Below, piece after piece: positions 50,388 through 60,332 of a DNA stretch of 64,000 nt; the stretch's first letter is position 1, and every line of letters starts with the position of its first letter. Source of the stretch: Prochlorococcus sp. AG-402-O16 (lineage in GTDB: Bacteria; Cyanobacteriota; Cyanobacteriia; PCC-6307; Cyanobiaceae); NCBI GenBank assembly GCA_003216415.1, contig QCIY01000002.1, positions 1 to 64,000 of the forward strand. The letters run 5' to 3'. The notes beneath the pieces were generated by a model. It searched no databases. It saw only the letters and a program-made list of their open reading frames with translations, and was not told the DNA's origin. Both the position numbers and the translations under genes were made by a program.

Positions 50388-50708
50388 ATGAATTTAGAAT
50401 CCATTCCTATTCAAGCTTTTTTGATAGTATCTTCAGTACTATTTTGTATTGGAATTTGGGGATTATTAAATAGCAGAAATGCAGTTAGAGTTCTTATGAG
50501 CATTGAATTGATGCTCAATGCGGTAAATATAAACTTAATGACATTTTCTTCCTATATTGATAACAATTTAATTCAAGGTCAAGTTTTTACAATTTTTGTG
50601 ATTACTGTTGCTGCTGCAGAAGCGGCAGTTGGATTAGCTATATTGTTATCTCTTTACAGAAATCGGGTGACAGTAGATATGGAAAGTTTTAATTTATTAA
50701 AATGGTAA
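50388..50708 (+). CDS. ndhE: NAD(P)H-quinone oxidoreductase subunit 4L
   Basis: 106 aa from ATG 50388. An earlier ATG at 50328 lies inside ndhG and would add 20 polar residues foreign to the family, so it is rejected. Three helices, with GIWGLLNSRNAVRVLMSIELMLNAVN (the conserved glutamate in the second helix) and VFTIFVITVAAAEAAVGLAI. NuoK family. Confidence 0.97.
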   Translation: MNLESIPIQAFLIVSSVLFCIGIWGLLNSRNAVRVLMSIELMLNAVNINLMTFSSYIDNNLIQGQVFTIFVITVAAAEAAVGLAILLSLYRNRVTVDMESFNLLKW

Positions 50709-50717
50709 AAGCATTAG

Positions 50718-51629
50718 ATGAAACTTTCATTAGTGCTTATTGTATATCGTTCAAATAGTTCTATAGCTCTAGAAGCTTCAAAATTCTGTGAACAAGTCCT
50801 TAAAACTAAAAATATTAAATCAAACAGGATTGAAAGTGATTTTCATAAAGATGAAATTAAAAAAATTTTTTATGATTCAGAATTACAACCAGATATTGGC
50901 ATAGTTCTTGGTGGGGATGGAACCTTCCTAAAATGTGCCAATGCATTAGGAGATTATGATATTCCATTATTGAGCATTAATATTGGAGGTAATTTAGGGT
51001 TTCTTACTCAAGAAAAAGATTTTTTATTTAACAAATCCTTTATTGAAATCCTTGAAAACAAAGAATATATAATTGACTTTCGTAATAGATTAAATTGTAA
51101 TGTTTGTATTACTGGGGCAAGTAATGGGGAAAAGATTATAAAAAGCTTTGATGCCTTAAATGATTTTTATTTTAAATCTGTTGAAGAGGATATTTCTCCT
51201 ACCAACCAAATACAAATAGAAATAGATAATGAAAAGGTTAATGAATATAAAGGTGATGGATTGATTATATCTACATCTACTGGTTCAACAGCATACTCAA
51301 TGGCTGCAGGTGGTCCAATAGTACATCCTAGTATAGATGCAATGATAATTAACCCTATATGCCCAATGAGTTTAGCAAGTAGACCGATCGTTATACCTAA
51401 TACCAGTAAGGTAGTCATTAAACCAGTAAAAAAAAGCAAAGGGGAAATTAAATTATGGAGAGACGGTTCAAAATGTATGACCATTAAAGAAACCTATTAT
51501 TGTGAGATTAAAAAAGGAAAATCACCCTGCAGAATAATTAGGTTTAAAAAGAGCAATAGCTATTACAATACTTTAATAAAGAAACTAGATTGGAAAGGAG
51601 ATTTATCTCTTAAAAATCCAAAAAATTAA
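50718..51629 (+). CDS. nadK: NAD kinase
   Basis: 303 aa. It phosphorylates NAD to NADP. Nucleotide-binding [13 protein letters not shown] (about 67-79), [27 protein letters not shown] and [13 protein letters not shown] are the family blocks. It follows ndhE by 9 nt, a gene order that links NADP supply to NDH-1 at the transcription level. A second NAD kinase is common in cyanobacteria and is not seen here. Confidence 0.95.
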   Translation: MKLSLVLIVYRSNSSIALEASKFCEQVLKTKNIKSNRIESDFHKDEIKKIFYDSELQPDIGIVLGGDGTFLKCANALGDYDIPLLSINIGGNLGFLTQEKDFLFNKSFIEILENKEYIIDFRNRLNCNVCITGASNGEKIIKSFDALNDFYFKSVEEDISPTNQIQIEIDNEKVNEYKGDGLIISTSTGSTAYSMAAGGPIVHPSIDAMIINPICPMSLASRPIVIPNTSKVVIKPVKKSKGEIKLWRDGSKCMTIKETYYCEIKKGKSPCRIIRFKKSNSYYNTLIKKLDWKGDLSLKNPKN

Positions 51630-52106
51630 ATGGCACTTGAAATAGAAAGACGTTTTCTTTTAAAAAATGATAAATGGAAAAAATTCATCACTAAAAAAAT
51701 TGTTATAGAACAAGGATACTTATCAAAGAGTTTAGATGATTGGATTATTAGGATAAGATTTACAGGCAAAGACTTTAAAATTGCACTAAAAAAACATATC
51801 GAAAGCTTTACCAACCTTGAATTTGAATACTCCATCCCGGAGAAAGATGGAGAAGCAATAATGTCCAATCTTTCAAATACAATAAAAAAAGAAAGATTTT
51901 TTTTAGAAGTTAAAAAAAAATCTTGGATTATAGATTGCTTCAAAGAAAATAATTATCCACTTGAAATTGCCGAAATTGAACTATCCAGAGAAGAGGAAGA
52001 TTTCAGTCTCCCATCATTCATATCAAAAGAAATAACTGGACTGACACATTACTCTAATTTCAGTCTTGCTAACAAACCTTTTTCAGAATGGAAGGAGAAG
52101 TATTAG
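51630..52106 (+). CDS. CYTH-domain protein (putative inorganic triphosphatase)
   Basis: 158 aa. The N-terminal LEIERRFL is the ExExR/K signature of the CYTH triphosphate tunnel fold; further charged strands include KIALKKHIE, FEYSIPE and LEIAEIELS. Members hydrolyse inorganic triphosphate or, rarely, act as adenylate cyclases. ATG follows the nadK stop with no gap, so translation is probably coupled. Confidence 0.88.
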   Translation: MALEIERRFLLKNDKWKKFITKKIVIEQGYLSKSLDDWIIRIRFTGKDFKIALKKHIESFTNLEFEYSIPEKDGEAIMSNLSNTIKKERFFLEVKKKSWIIDCFKENNYPLEIAEIELSREEEDFSLPSFISKEITGLTHYSNFSLANKPFSEWKEKY

Positions 52107-52190
52107 ACAAATCTCAAAAATAACTAGTCAAAGAGACCACCTTTCCTTTATATTTTCTTTATATTTTAGTAATAGATTTCTTTTCTTCAA

Positions 52191-52376
52191 ATGTATGGTC
52201 TTTACGACAAGGAAGGAATATTGAGATTTGTTGATTCAGACAAAGCTGCCTGCATTGCATATGCTGAACTCTTCGAATTACCTTCTACAAATTATTGTTT
52301 AATGGATTTTGCTAACGATACAAAAACAGTAAAGGTTACTAATCTTGATCAGAGTCTGGAAGGGAACAACAATTAA
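52191..52376 (+). CDS. Small protein of unknown function
   Basis: 61 aa, MYGLYDKEGILRFVDSDKAA at the N-terminus, then a segment with two cysteines and a charged tail. No membrane helix or signal peptide. It reads like a short conserved picocyanobacterial protein, but this cannot be confirmed here. Its last 38 nt overlap the 3' end of the convergent PedR-like regulator gene. 84 nt of AT-rich leader precede it. Confidence 0.65.
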   Translation: MYGLYDKEGILRFVDSDKAACIAYAELFELPSTNYCLMDFANDTKTVKVTNLDQSLEGNNN

Positions 52377-52617
52377 ATCCGTCTCTACAAATCTTTCCAT
52401 TATCCATTGCCCAATTCAAAAGTGCTACTCTATTTTTTGAACCTGTTTTTGTAAACATATTACTTACATGGTTATCAACAGTTCTTTTACTTATAGTAAG
52501 TTTTACTGCAATTTCTTGATTTGTAAGCCCATCAGCTACGAGATCAATGATTTCCATCTCTCTTGTTGAGAGACCCATCATATCAATGTTGTTTACTTCT
52601 TCTTCAACCATTTGCAT
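52339..52617 (-). CDS. Small LuxR-type DNA-binding regulator (PedR-like)
   Basis: 92 aa, almost only a LuxR/GerE helix-turn-helix: LSTREMEIIDLVADGLTNQE, then AVKLTISKRTVDNHVSNMFTKTG. The C-terminal tail KICRDGFNCCSLPD has three cysteines (C77, C83, C84). Size, domain and tail resemble Synechocystis PedR (Ssl0564), which responds to photosynthetic electron flow. Redox control here is inference. It is divergent from metF by 77 nt. Confidence 0.8.
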   Translation of the reverse strand: MQMVEEEVNNIDMMGLSTREMEIIDLVADGLTNQEIAVKLTISKRTVDNHVSNMFTKTGSKNRVALLNWAMDNGKICRDGFNCCSLPDSDQD

Positions 52618-52694
52618 TTAAACAGTTCCTTTTTTATATTAATTAAGTTTAGCAATCTCATTACACTTGTTAACGAATTAGGAAACAAAAGCAA

Positions 52695-53585
52695 TTGAAA
52701 TCAAAACTTCAGCAGACTTTAGAAAAAAAATCCAAGGTAATAACGGCAGAATTAATGCCCCCTAGAGGTGGAGACCCCATAAGATCTCTTAAGATAGCAC
52801 AACTTTTGAAAGATAAGGTACATGCTGTTAACATTACTGACGGAAGCAGAGCTGTAATGCGAATGTGCAGCTTGGCAATGTCCAAACTATTACTGGAAAA
52901 TGGGATAGAACCAGTAATGCAAATATCTTGCAGAGATCGTAATAAAATTGCTTTACAATCTGACATTCTCGGAGCAAATGCTTTAGGAATTAAAAACATC
53001 TTATGTATTACAGGTGATTCGGTAAAAGCCGGGGATCAACAAGATGCTAAAGCAGTACATCAGTTTGAGTCAGTAAGATTGCTAAAACAAATTAAGGCCT
53101 TCAATAAAGGCATTGATCCAACTTTTGGGGAACTTCCCGATAAAAAAACATTTATATATGCAGGAGCTGCTGCAGATCCAAGTTGCAAAAATCAAAGAAG
53201 TTTAGAAAATAGAATAAAAAAGAAAAAAGAGGCCGGAGCTCAATTTATTCAAACTCAAATGGTTATGGAAAAAGAAAATTTAATAAATTTTTGCGCAAAA
53301 ATAGCGGAGCCCCTCGAGATTCCCGTAATTGCAGGTGTATTCCTATTAAAGTCATACAAAAATGCTCTCTTTATAAACAAATACGTTCCAGGAGCGAATA
53401 TACCTGAAAATATTTTAAATCGTCTTAAAGATGCCAAAAACCCCCTAGAAGAGGGTATTCAAATTGCAGCTGAACAAGCTCAAGAATTTTTTAATATCGC
53501 CAATGGGATTCATCTAATGGCAGTTAAATCGGAACACTTAATTCCAGAGATTCTTGAAAAAGCTAATCTTAATCGGGAATATTAA
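52695..53585 (+). CDS. metF: Methylenetetrahydrofolate reductase
   Basis: 296 aa FAD-dependent TIM barrel that makes 5-methyl-THF for methionine synthesis. ITAELMPPRGGDP (substrate glutamate), VNITDGSRAVMRMC, ILCITGDSVKAGDQ, GAAADPSC and QTQMVMEKENLINFC are seen. TTG start at 52695. Its 3' end overlaps the convergent nucleotidyltransferase gene by 17 nt. Confidence 0.92.
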   Translation: MKSKLQQTLEKKSKVITAELMPPRGGDPIRSLKIAQLLKDKVHAVNITDGSRAVMRMCSLAMSKLLLENGIEPVMQISCRDRNKIALQSDILGANALGIKNILCITGDSVKAGDQQDAKAVHQFESVRLLKQIKAFNKGIDPTFGELPDKKTFIYAGAAADPSCKNQRSLENRIKKKKEAGAQFIQTQMVMEKENLINFCAKIAEPLEIPVIAGVFLLKSYKNALFINKYVPGANIPENILNRLKDAKNPLEEGIQIAAEQAQEFFNIANGIHLMAVKSEHLIPEILEKANLNREY

Positions 53586-54747
53586 TCAAATCAGTACCTA
53601 ATAATTCTGCCATTACCTTCTGCTGAGGAGATGGCTCGGTCATATCAGATCTTCTAGAATCTGTTATCAACCAATCCAAAGATGCATCTTGCAAATCAAA
53701 GTGATCTCCATTTTTGCCCACACAATAACGGCCAAATACTAATTTATCTACAAGTCGAACACCCTTACCGATTTTGGAATAATCAAAAATAATTGAATTA
53801 TCAATTATTGCGCCTTCAGAAATACAACAACTTGGGCCAATCATTGCAGGTCCAATAATTGTTGCACCATCTTCTATTCTTGTCATTCCACCTATGTATA
53901 CTGGCCCAGTAATATCAACTTCATCCCAATTAGCAGCAACATTTAATCCCGTATAAACTCCAGGTTTAATTTCTTTGCCAGGTATCTCAACTTGTCTTAC
54001 CTTACCTTGTAAGACATTACGAATAGCACTCCAATAATCAGGAACTTTTCCAATATCTACCCATTCAAAATCCATTGGAAGTGCAAAAAATGGCAAATCC
54101 ATTTCAACAAGTTTGGGGAAGAGATCAGCACCAATATCAAATTTTTCACCTGATGGTATGTAATTAAAAATTTCAGGTTCAAAAAGGTAAATACCTGTAT
54201 TTATAGAGTCACCTAAAGCTTTATCTATAGATGGCTTTTCTTGAAACGCTTTGATTCTCCCATTGCTATCTGAGACAACTACGCCATAACTGGATACTTG
54301 ATCTCTAGTTACTTTTTTAGTTATTAAACTTGCAATTGCTCCCTTTTCCTTATGTTTTTTAACTGCTTCAGTCAAATCTAAATCAACTAAAGCATCGCCA
54401 CATAGTACAACAAAAGTTTCATCAAAGAATTTTTGAAAATCTTGAATTTTTTTCAATCCTCCTGCTGAACCTAAAGCATCTCCGATTAATTCCCCATCTT
54501 CAATTCTACCTTCGAAACTATATGCTATCTCCACCCCGAATCTTTGACCATCACGAAAGTAATTTTCAATTTCTTCAGCGAGGTGAGAAACATTAACCAT
54601 TATTTCTTTAAAACCATGCTCTTTTAAAAGTTCTAAAAGAAACTCCATTACAGGTTTTTGTAAAATCGGTATCATTGGTTTTGGAATAATATGAGTTATG
54701 GGCTGAACACGTGTACCTTTACCTGCCGCAAGTATCATTGCCTTCAT
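53569..54747 (-). CDS. NDP-sugar pyrophosphorylase, probable mannose-1-phosphate guanylyltransferase
   Basis: 392 aa. N-terminal nucleotidyltransferase domain: MKAMILAAGKGTRVQPIT, IPKPMIPILQKPVMEFLLE, VVLCGDALVDLDL and EWVDIGKVPDYW. The C-terminal third is a left-handed beta-helix-like hexapeptide region (GPVYIGGMTRIEDGATIIGP, then IIDNSIIFDYSKIGKGVRL). It activates a hexose 1-phosphate; GDP-mannose versus glucose specificity is not readable from these motifs. Confidence 0.85.
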   Translation of the reverse strand: MKAMILAAGKGTRVQPITHIIPKPMIPILQKPVMEFLLELLKEHGFKEIMVNVSHLAEEIENYFRDGQRFGVEIAYSFEGRIEDGELIGDALGSAGGLKKIQDFQKFFDETFVVLCGDALVDLDLTEAVKKHKEKGAIASLITKKVTRDQVSSYGVVVSDSNGRIKAFQEKPSIDKALGDSINTGIYLFEPEIFNYIPSGEKFDIGADLFPKLVEMDLPFFALPMDFEWVDIGKVPDYWSAIRNVLQGKVRQVEIPGKEIKPGVYTGLNVAANWDEVDITGPVYIGGMTRIEDGATIIGPAMIGPSCCISEGAIIDNSIIFDYSKIGKGVRLVDKLVFGRYCVGKNGDHFDLQDASLDWLITDSRRSDMTEPSPQQKVMAELLGTDLINIPD

Positions 54748-54771
54748 GAATTCAAAACCTCTTTTTAAAGA

Positions 54772-55629
54772 TTATACGCTATTAATATTAAGCTCCTTAT
54801 CAGCAGAAGAATAGTTATTGCCTACCTCAAGATTTTCTATAGGCAATTGAGCTAAACTTCCATCAGGAATTATTCTTTTTATTTGAATTGGGCCATATAA
54901 AGAATTAATTTGTTTAATTTCAATTTTGTTTTCAGATGATAAAAATAACAAAGCCCAAAAGACCCCAAGACGATCTTTATCTAAATCATTTTTTACAACT
55001 GCTTGCCATTTCTCAACTAAATATTCAAAATCAGTCCACTGTAATGCTTTTTCCCACCCATCAATAAATTTACCTAGTGCCTTAGTAGTTTCTGGTAATT
55101 TCTCGCGATGCGCTAATGATTTCACGTGAGAAATTAAAGCCTTATCAGAATATTTTTTATTTCTTTTTCTCTTCATGAGAAGAAGATCTTGAGTTTCTAT
55201 AACTTCAGCAATCGACTCTAACTGACTTACCAGTTCTCCCAAAGTTGTTGTACGTTGAAGAATAGGTTGTGCTACTGATCTTCTCCTCAGATATTTTTCA
55301 GGATATTTTGGAATATCAAATTCTTGATCAATCCAATCTTGATCATCCACGTCAAAATCATCTTCAAAATCTGAAGAATTTTCTTTGAAAACATCCGATT
55401 CCAATACTTGAGCCTTTAAATTTACTAGCACGGAAGCAGCAAAAAAAGCCTCGCTCGTCTCAGATAAATCCTTATGATATGAATTTTGACTTTTTGATTT
55501 TCTATCGTAAGTTTGTGAGTATTGCTCTAAAAAACTATCTATCACACTTATTACATCAATATCCCATGGATCAAGATCACCTTTACCAGCGGCATCTTGG
55601 AGAAACTTAATCAACAATCTAGGTCCCAA
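54772..55629 (-). CDS. scpA: Segregation and condensation protein A
   Basis: 285 aa kleisin partner of SMC. N-terminal GPRLLIKFLQDAAGKGDLDPWDIDVISVIDSFL (split motif), ASVLVNLKAQVLESDVF, an acidic middle (about 85-110), and a C-terminal winged-helix segment FWALLFLSSENKIEI. The TTG at 55629 is the first listed start; the frame remains open back to about 55686 without any ATG, so a few more N-terminal residues (such as SIDRQQ) may be translated from a non-ATG codon. Confidence 0.85.
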   Translation of the reverse strand: MGPRLLIKFLQDAAGKGDLDPWDIDVISVIDSFLEQYSQTYDRKSKSQNSYHKDLSETSEAFFAASVLVNLKAQVLESDVFKENSSDFEDDFDVDDQDWIDQEFDIPKYPEKYLRRRSVAQPILQRTTTLGELVSQLESIAEVIETQDLLLMKRKRNKKYSDKALISHVKSLAHREKLPETTKALGKFIDGWEKALQWTDFEYLVEKWQAVVKNDLDKDRLGVFWALLFLSSENKIEIKQINSLYGPIQIKRIIPDGSLAQLPIENLEVGNNYSSADKELNINSV

Positions 55630-55741
55630 TTGTTGCCTATCAATGGAATTTAAATAAGGAATTTCAAAATAGCAAATATCTAATCATAAGATATCTTCTT
55701 AATTATTTAATGCCAAATAATATTGCATTAATTTAAAAAAA

Positions 55742-57346
55742 TTATATTGTTGGAGCTTTTATGATGTCATTGTTTTTAGTTCCTGAAAAAATATTTGTTT
55801 TCACAGCACTTTTAACTGCAGTTAAATCTCTATCGACTAAATTATTGATAGATGCAATATAACTTTCAGTAACTAATCTTGGGTACAAACCTATTCCAAT
55901 TATCGGTAAGAGTAAACAAGCAATAATATAAACTTCCCTTGGCTCTGCATCGATGAGTTTTCGTTCTTCAGCTAATTTAGGATTTTCTTTACCAAAGAAA
56001 ATTTCTCGTAACATTGAAAGAAGATAAATAGGAGTAAGAATTACACCAATAGCAGCTAAAGAGGCCATTACTACCCTAAATGGAAGTGTATAAACTTCAT
56101 CAGTAACAAATCCTGTGAATACCATTAATTCGGAAACAAATCCACTCATACCTGGTAAAGCAAGAGAAGCAAGAGAGCAAGCAGTCCATAGGGCAAACAT
56201 TATTCTCATTTTCTGACCTACACCACTCATTTCATCAAGTTTAAGAGTCTTTGTTCTGTCATAGGTAGCACCAACAAGAAAAAATAAACTTGCACCGATT
56301 AATCCATGACTAACCATTTGCAACATAGCCCCGCTTGTTCCAAGGCTACTAAAACTCCCTATACCAATAAGAACAAAACCCATATGACTTATCGAACTGT
56401 ATGCGATTTTTCTTTTAAGATTTCTTTGAGCAAAAGAAGTTAATGCAGCATAAATTATATTTACTACACCTAGAACTATTAATAATGGAGCAAATTGAGC
56501 ATGAGCAACGGGTAATAATTGTGCATTAAATCTTAACAGAGCATATCCTCCCATTTTCAGTAAAATTCCTGCAAGAAGCATATGAACAGGAGCTGTAGCC
56601 TCTCCATGAGCATCTGGGAGCCAAGTATGAAGAGGTACTATTGGGAGTTTCACTCCAAATGCAATTAAAAGAGCGACATAGCAGAGTATTTGGAATTTTT
56701 GACTAAATTCTTGAGCTGCCAAGTGAGAGAACTCAAAGTTAGGAATTTCTGTACCATAGAAACCCATTGCTAACGCTGCTAAAAGAATGAAGATAGAACT
56801 GCCAGCTGTATAAATAATGAATTTTGTTGCTGCATATTGTCGATTTTTGCCACCCCATATGGCCAATAATAAATATACGGGAATTAACTCAAGTTCCCAA
56901 CTTAGAAAGAATAAAAGCATATCTTGTACGGCAAACACAGCGATTTGTCCACCATCCATAACCAATATCAAAAAGAAAAATAACTTTGGTTTGAACTTGA
57001 CTGGCCATGCTGCAAGAACTGCCAAAGCAGTTATAAAACTAGTTAATAAAATTAACGGCATAGAAATGCCATCAGCGCCAACAGACCAAGTAAGACCTAA
57101 ATCAGGGAGCCAAATAATATTTTCTTTCAGTTGAACATTTTCATTATTAATATCAAAGCCATTTATATATGAACCTACAGTTATTAAAAAAGTTACTAAT
57201 GCAATAGATAATGCAAACCATCTCACCTCTTTGCCATCCCCTTTATCTGGGAAAAAAGGTATCACAAATGCACTACCAATTGGGAATAAAATTGAAGCAG
57301 ATAACCAAGGAAAATTAGACAATCCAGCTCCCAACGTTCCCAACAT
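55742..57346 (-). CDS. ndhD: NAD(P)H-quinone oxidoreductase chain 4
   Basis: 534 aa from ATG 57346; a TTG at 57382 would add 12 residues lacking family likeness. About 14 membrane helices; NuoM-type antiporter-like core with [74 protein letters not shown] and [21 protein letters not shown]. With NdhF just upstream on the same strand it forms a distal proton-pumping module. Variant type (D1 or D2) not resolved by eye. Confidence 0.96.
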   Translation of the reverse strand: MLGTLGAGLSNFPWLSASILFPIGSAFVIPFFPDKGDGKEVRWFALSIALVTFLITVGSYINGFDINNENVQLKENIIWLPDLGLTWSVGADGISMPLILLTSFITALAVLAAWPVKFKPKLFFFLILVMDGGQIAVFAVQDMLLFFLSWELELIPVYLLLAIWGGKNRQYAATKFIIYTAGSSIFILLAALAMGFYGTEIPNFEFSHLAAQEFSQKFQILCYVALLIAFGVKLPIVPLHTWLPDAHGEATAPVHMLLAGILLKMGGYALLRFNAQLLPVAHAQFAPLLIVLGVVNIIYAALTSFAQRNLKRKIAYSSISHMGFVLIGIGSFSSLGTSGAMLQMVSHGLIGASLFFLVGATYDRTKTLKLDEMSGVGQKMRIMFALWTACSLASLALPGMSGFVSELMVFTGFVTDEVYTLPFRVVMASLAAIGVILTPIYLLSMLREIFFGKENPKLAEERKLIDAEPREVYIIACLLLPIIGIGLYPRLVTESYIASINNLVDRDLTAVKSAVKTNIFSGTKNNDIIKAPTI

Positions 57347-57466
57347 TTGTGTCGCAAAATGTGTAAAAAAATAAGTACTCAATTTAATAAGAAATTTATC
57401 TTAAATAAAGTCTAGAAATTATCTGTATTTTTTCACCCAATGGACAGTGAAGACACACAATTGTAA

Positions 57467-59488
57467 TTAAGTTACTTGAGGAGATTGAAAACCAAATATG
57501 GCAACTAGTAGGATTACTCCTCCAAAAACAATGAGAGCGTAAAATTGAGCCCTACCGGTCTCAAAATATTTTAAACCTTCTCCACTCCCTAAAGTCACAA
57601 GTCCAGTAAGATTTACGACGCCATCAACAACCTTAGAATCAACTTCTAAGACTTCTTTTGCAAGTTTTCTACTACCCTTAACAAAAAGTTTTTCGTTAAT
57701 ATCATCTAAATACCATTTATTAGATAAAAATTGGTTGATATTTGGAAACTTTTCGGCAAATAAAACTGACAAATTAATTTTTTTCACAAAATATGCCTGG
57801 TAAGCAATGATGATTCCAGCTGATGCAATAAGAACGGACGCTATTGCTAAAGGCAAAAATTCTTTTAATTCAAAGGCTTTTGCAACAGTCTCTGCTTCTT
57901 CAGGATCTATTAAATTTGCAATTTTACTATCCCATGGAAGTCCCATAAAACCTATAATTACAGAGGGTACAGCTAGGAATACCAAAGGAAATGTCATTGA
58001 CCAGGGCGACTCATGAATAGAGCCATGTTCTTCATGCTCTTCTTCATTTTCTTCATCTAGATTTGATTTAGAAGCTATCAAGAGCTCTTTTTGTAATTCT
58101 TTATTCTCCCCTCTGAAATCTCCTTCAAATGTCAAAAAATAAAGCCTAAACATATAAAAAGCAGTCATGCCTGCTGTTAAAAGTCCTATAAACCAAAAAG
58201 CTGGAAATGATATAAATGCATTTCCGAGTATCTCGTCTTTACTCCAAAAACCTGCTAATGGTGGAATTCCACTAATTGCAATACAACCTATTAAAAATGT
58301 TGTTGATGTATATGGCATTTTTTTTCTTAAACCGCCCATCAATCTCATATCTTGAGCTAATACAGGCTGATGGCCAACTACTTCTTCCATAGCGTGTATT
58401 ACTGAACCAGATCCCAAAAATAGCATTGCTTTAAAGCAAGCATGAGTCACTAAATGAAAAATTCCTGCTACTGGTGCTCCACAACCCATTGCGAGCATCA
58501 TATAACCAAGTTGAGAAACTGTACTATAAGCTAAACCTTTTTTTAAATCCATTTGGGTCAAAGCTATAGAGGCGCCTAAAAAACAAGTAATGGTGCCAAC
58601 TAAAGCAATAATGAACTGAATAGAGGGGAATATTGAATACAAAGGTTGCAGCCTTGCTACAAGAAATATTCCAGCAGCAACCATTGTTGCAGCATGGATA
58701 AGTGCCGAAATAGGTGTCGGACCTTCCATCGCATCAGGCAACCATACATGAAGGGGAAACTGAGCAGATTTTGCCATTGGCCCTAAAAAAACCAAAAAAC
58801 AAAGCAATAAAGCAGCCCAAATGGGAATTGAATTGTCAGATATTGATTTAGAAATTCCAGTAGCTATTTCATTAAAATCAAAACTATTTGTTGCCCAAAA
58901 CAGACCAAGTATACCTAGTAATAATCCGAAATCCCCGACTCTATTAACAACAAATGCTTTTTGTGCAGCGTGGGCAGCACCATCTCTGTCATACCAAAAA
59001 CCAACCAACAAATAGGAACACATTCCAACTAATTCCCAAAAAACGTAAATTTCTAATAAATTTGGACTAACTATTAATCCCATCATTGAACTACTAAATA
59101 GTGCTAAATATGTAAAAAATCTGACATAACCCTTGTCATGCGCCATATAACCATGAGAGTAAATCATTACCAGCAAAGTTATTGTGGTTACTAAAGCAAG
59201 CATTAAACTACCCAGAGGATCAAGGACAAAGCCCATAGGAATTGTAAAATCCCCAGCATTGGCCCATACAAATAATTTTTCTACTGATTGGTAACCATTA
59301 ACTTGTTCAATCAGAGCTTTATAACTAATTACTGCAGAAATACCAACTAAAGAAATCAAACCTATAGAAACAATCTCTCTTGAATTATTAATTTTCTTGT
59401 TGATGCTTATTAGTCCTAAGCCAGAAAGTACTGCTCCAATTAGCGGGAAAACAGGAATTAACCAGGCAATTTCTGAAGCTTGAGGCAT
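57467..59488 (-). CDS. ndhF: NAD(P)H-quinone oxidoreductase subunit 5
   Basis: 673 aa, NuoL family, about 16 helices with a lateral helix near the C-terminus. YVFWELVGMCSYLLVGFWYDR, QFPLHVWLPDAMEGPTPISALI, LAYSTVSQLGYMMLAMGCG and HLVTHACFKAMLFLGSGSV are diagnostic. A His/Glu-rich loop at about residues 475-490 (EENEEEHEEHGS) is noteworthy. Order ndhF-ndhD is typical of the respiratory NDH-1 pair. Confidence 0.97.
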   Translation of the reverse strand: MPQASEIAWLIPVFPLIGAVLSGLGLISINKKINNSREIVSIGLISLVGISAVISYKALIEQVNGYQSVEKLFVWANAGDFTIPMGFVLDPLGSLMLALVTTITLLVMIYSHGYMAHDKGYVRFFTYLALFSSSMMGLIVSPNLLEIYVFWELVGMCSYLLVGFWYDRDGAAHAAQKAFVVNRVGDFGLLLGILGLFWATNSFDFNEIATGISKSISDNSIPIWAALLLCFLVFLGPMAKSAQFPLHVWLPDAMEGPTPISALIHAATMVAAGIFLVARLQPLYSIFPSIQFIIALVGTITCFLGASIALTQMDLKKGLAYSTVSQLGYMMLAMGCGAPVAGIFHLVTHACFKAMLFLGSGSVIHAMEEVVGHQPVLAQDMRLMGGLRKKMPYTSTTFLIGCIAISGIPPLAGFWSKDEILGNAFISFPAFWFIGLLTAGMTAFYMFRLYFLTFEGDFRGENKELQKELLIASKSNLDEENEEEHEEHGSIHESPWSMTFPLVFLAVPSVIIGFMGLPWDSKIANLIDPEEAETVAKAFELKEFLPLAIASVLIASAGIIIAYQAYFVKKINLSVLFAEKFPNINQFLSNKWYLDDINEKLFVKGSRKLAKEVLEVDSKVVDGVVNLTGLVTLGSGEGLKYFETGRAQFYALIVFGGVILLVAIFGFQSPQVT

Positions 59489-59521
59489 GTTTTAAAAGAC
59501 TTATATTTTAATTTTAAACTG

Positions 59522-60250
59522 TCAATTGAAAAATTCAGACAAAAATGATGAATTAAATGTTTTAACAGCAATATTTATATACTTGTGGGACCACCAAAGT
59601 ACTCCTATCGCAATCAATATGCCAAGTTGAGAGAACCTAAAAAATTCCTTAATTATAAATTGTTGCCTGCCTTCAAATATTGCTACAAAAGGGATTATGG
59701 AAGTATTCTTTTTGAATGTTTCAAATTCATCTCCAAATTTATTTGCTAATCTTTTATCTCCATGCCAAATAGCAAAAAGATGATGCATTATTAACCCTAT
59801 AGAAGTTACTAATGTGAATGATGTCCCAATCCATAAAGTATGAGCAAAACACCAAATTATCTGACCAAATGCTTGTGGATGTCTTGAAATTCTCATTATC
59901 CCAGTTCCATAAATTCGGACTTTAGGTTTTAAGACTGACGGTATTTCTAGAAGATTGTAAGTGGCGGGATATAAAAATAAGAAACTTATTGCAGTTAAAC
60001 ACCAAACTACTATTAGAACAAAATTATTACCCTGGAAATTCCACAATCTTATTCCATCATATCTATGAGCCAAAAAATAACTAATCAAGATTATTGCAGA
60101 TGGCAAACTTAAAGTAACAAAGCATAACCTCCATAGTCTTGGTCCCATAATAGATTCTGCTTTAATTCTTAAAGCAGCTCCGCCACTATGTATTACTGCA
60201 AAAATAACAATTAAGAAAAATATAATTAAAGAAGTTTTATGAGTCTCCAT
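59522..60250 (-). CDS. NnrU-family membrane protein, probable 15-cis-zeta-carotene isomerase (Z-ISO)
   Basis: 242 aa with about six membrane helices. It shows IMRISRHPQAFGQIIWCFAH, then MHHLFAIWHGDKRLANKFG, and SIIPFVAIFEGRQQF. These match the plant Z-ISO pattern (RHPQ, HHLF, IPF.AIFEGRQ), including the histidines that coordinate heme in Z-ISO, better than generic NnrU. Z-ISO isomerises the product of CrtP for CrtQ. crtP and crtB lie 2-3 kb away and RbcR is divergent with an 82-nt gap. NnrU of denitrifiers is the other family branch, but no denitrification genes are seen. Confidence 0.78.
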   Translation of the reverse strand: METHKTSLIIFFLIVIFAVIHSGGAALRIKAESIMGPRLWRLCFVTLSLPSAIILISYFLAHRYDGIRLWNFQGNNFVLIVVWCLTAISFLFLYPATYNLLEIPSVLKPKVRIYGTGIMRISRHPQAFGQIIWCFAHTLWIGTSFTLVTSIGLIMHHLFAIWHGDKRLANKFGDEFETFKKNTSIIPFVAIFEGRQQFIIKEFFRFSQLGILIAIGVLWWSHKYINIAVKTFNSSFLSEFFN

Positions 60251-60275
60251 AAATTTTGATTATTCAAATAATTTA

Positions 60276-60290
60276 ATTCTTAACAAGAAT
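60276..60290. promoter_or_regulatory. LysR-type T-N11-A palindrome between rbcR and the Z-ISO gene
   Basis: Perfect 15-bp palindrome attctt-aac-aagaat, which includes T-N11-A (60277-60289), the generic LysR regulator box. It lies 26 nt upstream of the Z-ISO gene start and 43 nt upstream of the rbcR start. LysR proteins often bind such sites to control their own and the divergent gene. Binding is inference. Confidence 0.5.
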
Positions 60291-60332
60291 ACATCTAAGT
60301 ACTAGAATTATAGATAAATGTGGGGACAGTAG

